Of a stretch of 64,000 nucleotides of DNA, positions 37,801-45,597 are shown piece after piece. Source of the stretch: Quercus robur (Eukaryota > Streptophyta > Magnoliopsida > Fagales > Fagaceae). The notes under the pieces were generated by a model. That model was not told where the DNA came from and did not search any database. It was given only the letters and a program-made list of their open reading frames with translations. The position numbers and the translations under genes were made by a program. Within the stretch, counting starts at the first letter, position 1. Every line of letters starts with the position of its first letter. The stretch covers positions 48,462,290 through 48,526,289 of the forward strand of contig NC_065541.1 in assembly GCF_932294415.1 (NCBI RefSeq). The letters run 5' to 3'.

Positions 37801-38944
37801 AAAAGGCTGTAGGTGCTGGTGTTATTATTCGAGACCATGAAGGAAAATTCATTGCATGTTTAAGCAAGAAATTTCATGCTCCATTGGGGATTGTTGAAGC
37901 TGAAGCAAAGGCATTTGAAGCTTGTATAATCTTTGCTAAGGAGGTGGGAATCAGAGACTTGGTTTTAGAAGGGGACTCATTGATTGTTGTTCAGGCTCTA
38001 AAGCAAGTTTCGAATGCTCCATCAACTGTATTTAGTCTGATATATGGGATGCTAGCTGAATGTAATGAGTTTAGGAAAGTGTCCTTCTCTCATGTTAAAA
38101 GGCAAGGCAATAAGCCTGCTCATTTATTGGCAAAACAAGCTCTTGGCTTGGATGATTTCTCTGCCTGGATTGAAGAGTGTCCTTGTTTTTTAGAACAAGC
38201 TCTTGTCCATGATGTATCTGTTTCTTTATCTTCATAAATAAAGTTTTAGTCTTTCTATCAAAAAAAAAAAAAACCTGTTGCTTGGGATTTGTTGTGAACA
38301 TAGCATTTCTCGTTACTAAAACATCTAAGTCACACTGCTCTTATGTCTCAGCAAATTCAGACATATTAAACACAGTAAACATAAAATTAAATTAAATCAA
38401 AACAAGAAAGACTGAAACGAAGAAATAGGAAATAAAATAAATTCACACAAATCAGTGCTTCACACTAACCTGGACACAGAATTCAATATTTCAGGGAAAA
38501 TGAAATTCTCTAGAAATGCAATTCATCAATAATGTAGTTCAGTTTTTTTTTTTTTTTCTCAAAATTTTAAAAGGTACCTTTGGAGGTGGCGGAGTCATGT
38601 TGGAAGAGGCGGATACAATTGTCGACGGCGGCGGCGAGGTCGCCATTGGAGGGAGAGACAGGGGACCAGGAGACGGCGGCGATGGCGGAGGAGGAGAGCT
38701 GGAGGAGCTGGCGGAAGATGGGGCCGATTAGGGTTTCGTCAGGGGAAGGGAAATGTGAGATCACGAGGATTGAGGAGGCCGCGTAGGCAACCCAGGAGTA
38801 GCCTGACATGTTTGGGAGGACATCTATGGTGGATCCAGGTGGGGAGGATCGGGTCGGGGCGGGTGGTATTGGGTCCGATGGAAGGAGAGCGAGTGGGAGG
38901 TGGTCGGTGGGATCCATGCCCGGAATTGGGTCGGCGTCGGGCAT
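19850..38944 (-). CDS. Rav1/DmX-like (rabconnectin-3 alpha type) WD40 protein, 16 exons, 2516 aa
   Basis: Sixteen exons splice with GT-AG borders and matching phases to exactly 2517 codons with stop: 38944-38578, 37185-34450, 32221-31771, 30909-30681, 29716-29552, 29351-29079, 28958-28713, 26707-26318, 26221-24887, 24686-24630, 23190-22762, 22111-21888, 21419-21286, 20590-20342, 20261-20083, 19936-19850. WD40-type repeats lie at the N-terminus (VEAIQWTGSGDGIVAGGIEVVLW; LTCCLDGTVRLWCE; ATGCSNGSLKLWRS) and the C-terminus (TAASDGTICIWQLE; LTGSKDGDVKLWDAKRAK; CGGDGTVKLVD). Between them, about 1190-1490, is the Rav1 C-domain signature (NAYVLMGRHQLELAVAFFLLGGD, then LALVICRLVEGHGG). Yeast Rav1 and animal DMXL proteins promote assembly of the vacuolar H+-ATPase; that role in plants is inferred. 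Length fits the plant family (about 2500 aa). The introns hold most of the insertions listed below, none of which touches an exon. Every exon is open. Confidence 0.93.
22713..22725 (-). mobile_element. 13-bp retro-insertion footprint with exact 17-bp TSD (intron 11)
   Basis: ATTGCAAATGTTACAAT is present at 22696-22712 and exactly again at 22726-22742. Between them is only TTTTTGATAGGTA, which on the minus strand is TACCTATC plus a five-A tail. The stub equals the last 8 bases of LINE 3' ends seen in this window (TACTTATC or ACCTATT before A-tails). The extent is certain; the mechanism (reverse transcription ending after 8 template bases) is inferred. Confidence 0.82.
24180..24325. mobile_element. 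146-bp MITE with exact 8-bp TSD (intron 10)
   Basis: The termini are CTAGGAAGCACGGGT and, in reverse complement from the right, CTAGGAAGCACGGAC. The flanks are exact CAGCCCAC repeats (24172-24179 and 24326-24333). An 8-bp duplication fits a hAT-type origin. The interior is rich in ACGACACGGGTA repeats. It has no coding capacity. Confidence 0.88.
24546..24565 (-). mobile_element. 20-bp retro-insertion footprint with 20-bp TSD (intron 10)
   Basis: CACCAGATGCCCACCAAATT at 24526-24545 is repeated with one change (C to T) at 24566-24585. The insert is a T-run followed by GATAAGTA, in minus orientation TACTTATC plus A-tail, the same terminus as the LINE at 32597-33338. Confidence 0.82.
27635..28289. 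repeat. Tandem duplication, two units of about 328 bp, intron 7 of the Rav1-like gene
   Basis: Unit 1 is 27635-27962 and unit 2 is 27963-28289. Both start CTAAATTTGGGTTTTTATTT and end with CAGCCCATGAACACC. They differ by scattered single-base changes and small indels. A third partial CTAAATT start follows at 28290. The units have pyrimidine-rich ends and no coding signal; they may be parts of an LTR-like or TRIM element, but no TG...CA ends with a TSD were found. Confidence 0.85.
29780..29976 (-). mobile_element. SINE with A-tail and exact 17-bp TSD (intron 4)
   Basis: ACAGACTAGAACTCTGC flanks the element exactly (29763-29779 and 29977-29993). A T-run follows the left copy, so the SINE is on the minus strand. 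Its body includes CCCAAATTTTTTGGGGTTGG and CTATGGATCC in that orientation, the pattern of a widespread plant SINE group that I know only by consensus. Length is 197 bp including the tail. Confidence 0.85.
31036..31264 (+). mobile_element. SINE of the same family, plus strand (intron 3)
   Basis: It starts ACAACAACAACCAAATTATA and continues CCCAAATTTTTTGGGCGCAG, ATGGATCCTCAACAAATTAG, matching the order of motifs in the copy at 29780-29976. The direct repeats AATTAACCACACGTTCT (31019-31035) and AATTAACCACGCATTCT (31265-31281) are a TSD with three differences, so this copy is older. It lacks a clear A-tail. Confidence 0.72.
32530..33384 (+). mobile_element. LINE 3'-end insertion with exact 23-bp TSD, itself interrupted (intron 2)
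   Basis: A 23-bp sequence (ATTAATTGCC...AACATAA) at 32507-32529 is repeated exactly at 33385-33407. The outer insert is only about 110 bp of LINE 3' untranslated end (AACACTTCCTGTGTACTTG, then TTGATTTC, then ATTATTACCTATT and A-tail). It is split by a second insertion at 32597-33338 in the opposite orientation. Confidence 0.85.
32597..33338 (-). mobile_element. 5'-truncated LINE nested in the outer LINE end (zf-RVT fragment)
   Basis: TGTACTTG occurs at 32589-32596 and 33339-33346. A T-run and GATAAGTAAT after the left copy show a minus-strand insertion ending ATTACTTATC plus A-tail. The coding remnant is in two frames: MQWKLTKNGEFDICSFYKKL with FPWKGVWKVKAPQRVSFF, then FVWTAVWDRILTGDNLRGRG with CIMCRCNGETVDHLLLHC. 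This is the zf-RVT part of a plant LINE ORF2, frameshifted once. No RT remains. Confidence 0.87.
33838..33994. mobile_element. MITE with long diverged inverted repeats (intron 2)
   Basis: The left arm TAATGCCACAAAAATTGCAC...GGCAGGTTGTGATTGG pairs with the reverse complement of the right arm TAATGCTAGAAACACAAAAA...GGCAAGTTGTGATTGG. The arms cover nearly the whole 157 bp, leaving a short loop. Motifs such as CACAAC and GGTTGTGATTGG recall the elements at 37458-38315 and 63390-63488. TSD not resolved. Confidence 0.65.
37458..38315. mobile_element. MITE interrupted by a LINE fragment (intron 1 of the Rav1-like gene)
   Basis: The ends TAACGAGAAGTGCTA and, from the right in reverse complement, TAACGAGAAATGCTATG are inverted repeats. 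Both are followed by TTCACAACAAATCC. The interior CACAACAAATCC-TAGGCGGTAAGTTGTTATTAG matches the element at 63390-63488. The MITE itself is about 160 bp; the rest is the LINE insertion at 37589-38271. Confidence 0.7.
37589..38271 (+). mobile_element. 5'-truncated LINE with A-tail and exact 10-bp TSD
   Basis: AACCTGTTGC at 37579-37588 and 38272-38281 brackets the insert, which ends in an A-run after AATAAAGTTTTAGTCTTTCTATC. The insert encodes the last part of ORF2: WALWSNRNEAIHGKPRKAG, then an RNase H domain with VNVDAARFMAQ (Asp), EAEAKAFEACI (Glu), VLEGDSLIVV (Asp) and GNKPAHLLAKQA (His). The frame is open from the flank through to TAA at 38235-38237, so it is a young or lucky copy. It lies antisense to the host gene and is not expected to be expressed as a protein. 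Confidence 0.9.
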
Positions 38945-39350
38945 GATCAGATCAGTGGAGATAAGAGACGCAAAAGAGTGAGAGAGACTGTTATAAGACG
39001 AAGAAGAAGAAGAAGAATGGTTTATAAGTACGGGCTACGTCGTCGTTTGTTGCCTTCCTGTGTTTAAAAACCATCTTTCCTGTGTTGAGAAATTACTGAT
39101 TCTGTAATAGCGTTGGTTTGAGAAATACTTTTAAAAACTATTTATAAGAAAATAAAAAATTAATTTTTTTAACAATTTTTTAAATATATTTCTCTTAAAA
39201 TGCTATCAAAATTTTTCTAAAATGTTACATTAACAAATGCTCTATGAACACCTATTAACCAAATCCTTAATTATTATTACAGACATCGTCACATATTTAA
39301 TTTAGGATAAGGTTATCTTTTTTCTTTTTCTTTTTTGAAATACAAGGATA
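38945..39350. promoter_or_regulatory. Probable promoter and 5' leader of the Rav1-like gene
   Basis: Directly upstream of the ATG (38944-38942), the minus-strand leader has a TTC-rich stretch (GAAGAAGAAGAAGAAG on the plus strand near 39000-39015). AT-rich DNA follows before the tandem array begins. The first exon is markedly GC-rich compared with the surroundings. No TATA box stands out. Confidence 0.4.
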
Positions 39351-40156
39351 AGGTTATTTATACTATTATTTAAGGGACTTTCTTGATTTGGAATAGAGAT
39401 TCAAAGTACCCCTACACTCTATGTTTAAGTAGAGGCAAAATTTGATAAAAATACTTCTATAACTCCCATGTAAAACACTATCTACAAAATAAGACCACAC
39501 TTACCACACTTACATTGGTTTTCAAACTCTGTTTCTTTTTAGTTCTCTCAATTCTGTGTTAATCTTCTTTTCACTATTATCACTATTTTTTTATTTGCTC
39601 TTGCTCAACTATATGTGTACTTGCTCTTTTCTATTTTGGTTTTTTTATTCAAAAAAATAAAAAACAAATCAACAGTCTTCTAATACTTTTTAATTACAGC
39701 CACAACAACCTATTTATTGATGAGATTTTTGCAATTGGTTTTTGTTAAATTTGGTACGTTACTTTGTCTTTTTTTCATTATTTCTAAAAGCTTATGTATT
39801 GCGTTTGCTTTTCTTTGCTGCAAGGAGAGAACCTACAACAAATTACATTTGCTTTTATTTTTGAGTTGTCTTTCAGTATTTGTTTTCCTGTATTTGTTTT
39901 ATATTTGGTTTATCCTTTCCATATCATTATCTTATCTTGTCTTGTCTTGTCTTATCTTTTCATTTTTTTTTTTTAATCTTCTCTTTGTTTTTATTTTTTA
40001 TTTTTATTTGGTTTGATGAGTGTTTAATATTCTCTCTAATTGTGGGTTGATTGATTTGTCTCTCCTCTAGGTAGGAGCTCTCTCTCTCGTCTTTGAACGA
40101 GTTTACTCCCTCCCTTGGCTGTACCAAGGGGCTGTCTTTTCTTTTTGTTGGGTACG

Positions 40157-41482
40157 ATGGCGGATGAGGTGATTGATAGATTGGAGAATATGAAACTTAC
40201 AATGGAGGAGGAAGAAGTTATAGTGGTTTTCGATGAAGAAAGGAAAGATGAAATCGAAAGTTGTGAACAGAGTTTAATTGGAAAATTCCTTACGTGCAAA
40301 CCGTTCAATAAGAGGGCGGCTTATAATACGATTAAGAAGGCGTGGGGTTTACACGATGGTGTTCAGATTATTGAAGTTGGTCCAAACCTTTTCCAATTCA
40401 AATTTCACACGGAGTTTGATTTGGAGAGGGTGCTTAAAGGGGGTCCGTGGTCTTTTGATAATCAAGCACTAATGTTACTCAGCTGGCAGAAAGGTATGAC
40501 GGCCAAAAATGTGAAATTTGAGACGGTCTCTTTATGGGTCCAAATTTGGGGGGCTCCCTTTGACATGGTGTCTCCAAAGGTGGCGGCAGAGGTGGGAAGG
40601 AGGCTTGGGGTTGTTGAGGAAGTAGAGAGGAAGCAGAAACATGAAACGCAGAACCTCTTTATGAGGGTTAAGGTTGCGCTACCGATATCGAAACCGAACC
40701 GGAGAGGTGGTTTCATAGCAGGTTCGGAGGGGGGACGTACGTGGGTTACCTATAGGTACGAGAGGCTCCCAATCCTCTGCCATTACTGTGGCTTGCTGGG
40801 TCACGACGTTCGTCATTGTGCTGGCTTCTTTGCGGCGTCGAAGAATGGAGGCGAGGTGGACTGTCAGTACGGCGAGTGGCTGAAGTCAATGGGGGCACGT
40901 TCATGGTCTCCACCTAAAAGTGGACAGGGCCGATCCATACACAGGGATGAAGCAGCGGAGAAGGAGTCTTACCGGGGTAGGAAGCAGCAAACCCAGGCGG
41001 CGGCGGAGGATGCCGCTTCAGCAGACAAAAACGGAAAGGATTTGCGTAATAATGAGGATGGCAAAATTCCAGTAACTGCTGCGGATTCTCCGGAAGTTAA
41101 TGCTTGCATGATTAAAGGGGACGTGACTGTTACAAAGTTAACGGCTTCAACATGCATGGAAAGTATTTTGGTAGGGCCAGGTGGAGCTGAAGCAAAAGAG
41201 GAATTGTTTTCAAATGTGGAACACGGGTTGGGTAAGTCACAGAATGGGCCTTGTAAGCCACGGCCCAAGTGGAATAGGCTTCTCCGCATGGATTGTGGGC
41301 CTATTGAGGAAACAAGTGGAGACTTAGTCACGTATCTGGGGAAAAGAAGTGCGTCGGCCATTATGGAAGAGGAAAATGCAGACAGTGTTGGGAGGCATGG
41401 GTCCAAGCGGGGAAAAACACAAAATGATTTAGAAATTTTTGCAGAGGCAGGGGTGTCGGAACACCCTTGCCAGTCACAATGA
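40157..41482 (+). CDS. LINE ORF1: DUF4283 and zinc-knuckle RNA-binding protein, 441 aa
   Basis: The start is the ATG of MADEVIDRLENMKLT; upstream in-frame codons lack an ATG. Residues about 30-175 are a DUF4283-type domain (SLIGKFLTCKPFNKRAAYN, FDLERVLKGGPWSFDNQALM, VSLWVQIWGAPFDM). Residues 208-221 form a CCHC knuckle, C-x2-C-x4-H-x4-C (CHYCGLLGHDVRHC). The C-terminal half is polar and low-complexity, with a KRGKTQND basic patch near the end. By analogy with other LINE ORF1 products it should bind the element RNA and form the ribonucleoprotein. The stop TGA overlaps the ORF2 ATG by two bases. Confidence 0.92.
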   Translation: MADEVIDRLENMKLTMEEEEVIVVFDEERKDEIESCEQSLIGKFLTCKPFNKRAAYNTIKKAWGLHDGVQIIEVGPNLFQFKFHTEFDLERVLKGGPWSFDNQALMLLSWQKGMTAKNVKFETVSLWVQIWGAPFDMVSPKVAAEVGRRLGVVEEVERKQKHETQNLFMRVKVALPISKPNRRGGFIAGSEGGRTWVTYRYERLPILCHYCGLLGHDVRHCAGFFAASKNGGEVDCQYGEWLKSMGARSWSPPKSGQGRSIHRDEAAEKESYRGRKQQTQAAAEDAASADKNGKDLRNNEDGKIPVTAADSPEVNACMIKGDVTVTKLTASTCMESILVGPGGAEAKEELFSNVEHGLGKSQNGPCKPRPKWNRLLRMDCGPIEETSGDLVTYLGKRSASAIMEEENADSVGRHGSKRGKTQNDLEIFAEAGVSEHPCQSQ

Positions 41483-44400
41483 GGCTCTTGTGTTGGAACT
41501 GCCAAGGGCTTGGGAACCCTTGGACAGTTCGGAGCCTTCAAAAGCTTTTGAAGGATCAAGCACCTACGGTTTGTTTTTTAATGGAGACAAGACTTAATAG
41601 AAAAGGTTTTGATAAGCATTGCAGGGAGATTAAGTTTCCTAATAAGTTGATAGTTAAGAAGCATAATTCAGGGGGTGGTTTGGCTCTGCTGTGGAAGAGG
41701 GATGTGTCTTTGGATGTTATCAACTTCACTGAGAATCACATTTTGGCTAAGGTGGTTGAGGAGGATGGGTTTGTTTGGTATCTCACTTGCTTTTATGGCT
41801 GGCCAGAGACTAGTCAGAAAGCTAAATCATGGGCTCTGCTATCACACTTGTCTTCTTTTGTGGATGGTCCTTGGATGTGCATTGGAGACTTCAATGCGAT
41901 ATTGCACTCCGCCGAGAAGCTTAGTCATCGGCCGCCTTATTACAAGCATATGGATGAGTTCAGAGAAGTGCTGGAACAATGTGCCTTATCTGACCTGGGC
42001 TTTCTTGGCTATCCCTACACATGGAATAATAAGCGACCCGGTTCCGCCAACACTAAAGAACGCCTTGACCGAGCTGTTGCAACTCTGGAATGGAAAAATA
42101 AGTTTCCAAGGAGCACGGTTACACACTTGTCTTCCCACGCATCAGACCATTTGCCAATTATCCTCCAGACAAAGACTTCCAAGTATCGCCCTTCTAGGAG
42201 CTACATGGGGTTTAAGTTCGAAGAAGCTTGGTTATTATGGGAAGATTGCGAAGCGGTGGTTCAAGAAGGTTGGAATAACAGGGGAGGTATGGGTTCAGCT
42301 ATGACCAACGTGAAAGAGAGGATTGAAGGGTGTGGGAGGGAGTTGCATGCTTGGGGTGCTTTAAAAACACATCCTGACACTGACAGAATAAAGGCTCTTC
42401 AAAGGAGGATAGAGGTGTTGAATATGGGTGAGTGCACTGAAGAAAGTAAAGCTGAATTTCTATTGGCTAGTAAGGAGTTGGATGATCTCTTGCTTAAGCA
42501 GGAGATTTTTTGGGCACAACGGTCTCGAATTTCTTGGCTTAAACATGGAGACAAGAATACAAAATTCTTTCATGCCAAGGCCTCACAACGAAGACGAAGG
42601 AATTTTATTCAAGGGATAAAGAATCATGATGAGGAATGGGTGGAGGACGTGGAAGAGATAGCAGGTGTGGCTACTAGGTACTTTGAAGATATTTTCAAGG
42701 CGGGTGAATGTGATAGGTTGGAGGAGTGCCTAGCTGCAGTTCATCCTAAGGTGTCTCCTGATATGCGAGATTTGTTGTCCAGTGCATATAGCCCAGAGGA
42801 AATTAAAGCAGCGGTGTTCCAAATGGGACCAACAAAAGCTCCTGGACCTGATGGTATGAACGCTCTCTTTTTCCAAAAGTTTTGGCATATTGTTGGAGAT
42901 GATGTGATTAATGCAGTGCTGGATTTTTTGAATAATGGAATTATGGAACCTGATGTTAATTATACGCAGATTGTTCTTATTCCTAAAATAAAGTCACCGG
43001 AAAAAATTACTGATTATAGACCCATTAGCCTCTGCAACGTTATTTACAAAATTATTTCAAAGGTCATGGCAAATAGATTGAAACAAATCCTCCCCCATTT
43101 GATTGCCTCCACGCAAAGTGCTTTTGTTCCTGGCCGGCTTATCACTGATAATTTTCTTGTTGCATATGAGGCCTTACATGCCATGCACTGTCGCAAAAAA
43201 GGTAGAAGAGGTTCCCTTGCCTTGAAACTTGATGTTAGTAAAGCATATGACCGGGTTGAGTGGACATTTCTTAGAGGCATTATGACTAAACTAGGCTTTC
43301 CTGAGGTGTGGATAGAGCGGGTTATGAGTTGTGTAACTACTCCCTCGTTCTCTATCCGGATCAATGGAAAATCCTATGGTCACATTATTCCGTCTAGGGG
43401 GCTCCGCCAAGGAGACCCACTATCTCCTTATCTATTTCTTTTATGTGCAGAGGGATTTTCATCACTTTTAGCCAAAGCTGAGGCGGAGAACAAGTTGCAT
43501 GGAGTGTCTATTTGCAGGAGGGCCCCAAGTATATCCCACCTACTTTTTGCGGATGATTCACTTCTCTTTTGTCGAGCCACTCAAGATGAGGTGCAAGAAA
43601 TAGAGGATATATTGCAGCTCTATGCCATGGCTTCTGGGCAGTTAATCAATTTTAATAAATCCTCTATATATTTTAGCAGCAACACAGATGGTAGGCAGCG
43701 AGATTGGATAAAAAACAAGTTGCATGTTAAGGAGGTGGACCGCTTCGAATCCTATTTGGGCTTGCCAACTTTGGTTGGACGTTCAAAATATCAAGCTTTC
43801 GCTTTCCTTAAGGATAAAGTGTGGAAGAAGCTTCAAGGATGGAAGGGGATAATGTTATCTAAAGCTGGGAAAGAGGTGTTGATCAAGGCCGTTGCTCAAT
43901 CTTTGCCAACGTACACTATGGGGGTGTTTCAGCTCCCTGCAAAGCTGTGTGATGAGCTCAATGCAATGTGCGCAAGATTCTGGTGGGGGCAGGTGGGAAA
44001 TGAGAGGAAAATACATTGGATGAGTTGGGATTCACTATCTAAACCGAAGAAAGAGGGTGGAATGGGCTTTAGGGATATTCGCTGTTTCAATCTCGCAATG
44101 CTGGCTAAACAAGGTTGGAGGTTGCTGCAGAAGAAGGATACATTGCTTTATAAATGTTTCAAAGCAAAGTACTTTCCACGGTGTAATTTCTTGGAGGCAG
44201 AGGATGTTCCCAACGGGTCCTATGTGTGGAAGAGCATTATGGCGGCTCAACCAATTTTGAAAAAGGGTTGCTGCTGGAGGGTCGGTGATGGGTCTGAAAT
44301 CCGGGTACTTAAAGACAAATGGATCCCAAACTATCCTACTAATAAGGTGCTGCACCTACCAGTGGAGGAAGAGTGGGAATGGAGGGTGTCGGAGCTAATT

Positions 44401-45597
44401 GATTGGTCTACCAAGCTGTGGGATAGGCAATTACTTGAATTAAAGTTCCACCGTGATGATGCGGAGGCAATTTCTCGGATACCACTCAGTCGCCGACACA
44501 CAAATGATGCTCTGTTTTGGCTGCATTCTACAGAGGGAGTATATCCAGTTAAAACAGGGTACCACTTGGCCAGAGAATTGAAGAAAGAGACGGATGGTAG
44601 GGGTGAGGGCTCTTTGCCGTTGGGAAAAAGCATGGTGTGGGGAAAGCTATGGAAGCTTCATATCCCAAACAAGGTCGGCAATTTTGCATGGCGCGCTTGT
44701 CACGATATTTTGCCCACTCAAATGAAACTAGCTCGACGACGAATTATGGAAGACGACACATGCCCCCTGTGCAAACGAGCTGCGGAAACTGCTATTCATG
44801 CCGTTTGGGAGTGCAGCGTGGCTCAGGATGTGTGGGCGGGCTGTGGGAGACGGTTGCAAAAATCGGTGGGAGGTCAGCGTGATGTGTTGCAACTAGTGGA
44901 GGAGTTATGGAAGAAACTGACCACCGAGGAGCTTGAACTATTTTTTGTGCAGGCCTGGTTGATATGGAGTCAACGTAACATTATCATCCATGGAGGAAGC
45001 ATGCAAGATCCGTCTCGGCTGACTATGAGAGCAACTGAACTTCTGGAGGAGTTTAGGGAAGCCCGACAACACATGGAGGTCCAAAACACCGTTGCTAGAG
45101 ATGCCCAGTGGAGGCCACCACCGGAGAATGGAGTTAAGCTAAACTTTGACGCAGCTATATTTGAGGATTTAAATGCGACGGGATTCGGAGCTGTTATTCG
45201 CAATGAGAAGGGCGAAGTGTTGGCTGCCTTGGCGGCGAGGGGTCCACCGGTGTCGGATTCAGAGGAGGCGGAGGTGCTGGCCTGTCGTAAATCCTTGGAG
45301 TTTGCCGTCGATGCGGGCTTCACCGAGCTTCTTGTTGAAGGTGATAACAGGTCGGTCATGAGGAACATTTCCAGCTCACAGCCGAATGGTTCACGCCTAG
45401 GAAATCTGTATGGGGATATTCATTGCTTATGTTCAGGCCTACGGGTTGTTTCTGTTGGGTGGGTACACCGCACAGCCAATGGTGTGGCTCATTGTTTGGC
45501 TAAGTTTGCTAAAGGCTTGGGTGATGAGGTTGTATGGTTGGAGGAGTCCCCTCCCCCTGTTTTAGATGCTCTGTTTTTGGACGTGGTTAATGCTTAA
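41479..45597 (+). CDS. LINE ORF2: endonuclease, reverse transcriptase, zf-RVT and RNase H, 1372 aa
   Basis: Domains in order: an APE-type endonuclease (about 1-230: LLCWNCQGLGNP, GDFNAIL near 135, SDHLPI near 222); reverse transcriptase (about 440-720: GPTKAPGPDGMN, ISLCNVIYKIISK, LALKLDVSKAYDRVEW, RGLRQGDPLSPYLF and the catalytic FADD near 690); zf-RVT (about 1053-1115: WKLHIPNKVGNFAWR, CPLCKRAAETAIHAVWEC); and RNase H (about 1220-1340: LNFDAAIF, DSEEAEVLACRKSLE, VEGDNRSV, ANGVAHCLAKFA). All expected catalytic residues are present. The protein would nick the target, prime reverse transcription there and remove RNA. The ATG at 41479 is chosen because it matches MRLLCWNC, the usual start of the endonuclease; the frame upstream begins with a TTG. 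Termination-reinitiation from ORF1 is likely. Confidence 0.95.
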   Translation: MRLLCWNCQGLGNPWTVRSLQKLLKDQAPTVCFLMETRLNRKGFDKHCREIKFPNKLIVKKHNSGGGLALLWKRDVSLDVINFTENHILAKVVEEDGFVWYLTCFYGWPETSQKAKSWALLSHLSSFVDGPWMCIGDFNAILHSAEKLSHRPPYYKHMDEFREVLEQCALSDLGFLGYPYTWNNKRPGSANTKERLDRAVATLEWKNKFPRSTVTHLSSHASDHLPIILQTKTSKYRPSRSYMGFKFEEAWLLWEDCEAVVQEGWNNRGGMGSAMTNVKERIEGCGRELHAWGALKTHPDTDRIKALQRRIEVLNMGECTEESKAEFLLASKELDDLLLKQEIFWAQRSRISWLKHGDKNTKFFHAKASQRRRRNFIQGIKNHDEEWVEDVEEIAGVATRYFEDIFKAGECDRLEECLAAVHPKVSPDMRDLLSSAYSPEEIKAAVFQMGPTKAPGPDGMNALFFQKFWHIVGDDVINAVLDFLNNGIMEPDVNYTQIVLIPKIKSPEKITDYRPISLCNVIYKIISKVMANRLKQILPHLIASTQSAFVPGRLITDNFLVAYEALHAMHCRKKGRRGSLALKLDVSKAYDRVEWTFLRGIMTKLGFPEVWIERVMSCVTTPSFSIRINGKSYGHIIPSRGLRQGDPLSPYLFLLCAEGFSSLLAKAEAENKLHGVSICRRAPSISHLLFADDSLLFCRATQDEVQEIEDILQLYAMASGQLINFNKSSIYFSSNTDGRQRDWIKNKLHVKEVDRFESYLGLPTLVGRSKYQAFAFLKDKVWKKLQGWKGIMLSKAGKEVLIKAVAQSLPTYTMGVFQLPAKLCDELNAMCARFWWGQVGNERKIHWMSWDSLSKPKKEGGMGFRDIRCFNLAMLAKQGWRLLQKKDTLLYKCFKAKYFPRCNFLEAEDVPNGSYVWKSIMAAQPILKKGCCWRVGDGSEIRVLKDKWIPNYPTNKVLHLPVEEEWEWRVSELIDWSTKLWDRQLLELKFHRDDAEAISRIPLSRRHTNDALFWLHSTEGVYPVKTGYHLARELKKETDGRGEGSLPLGKSMVWGKLWKLHIPNKVGNFAWRACHDILPTQMKLARRRIMEDDTCPLCKRAAETAIHAVWECSVAQDVWAGCGRRLQKSVGGQRDVLQLVEELWKKLTTEELELFFVQAWLIWSQRNIIIHGGSMQDPSRLTMRATELLEEFREARQHMEVQNTVARDAQWRPPPENGVKLNFDAAIFEDLNATGFGAVIRNEKGEVLAALAARGPPVSDSEEAEVLACRKSLEFAVDAGFTELLVEGDNRSVMRNISSSQPNGSRLGNLYGDIHCLCSGLRVVSVGWVHRTANGVAHCLAKFAKGLGDEVVWLEESPPPVLDALFLDVVNA

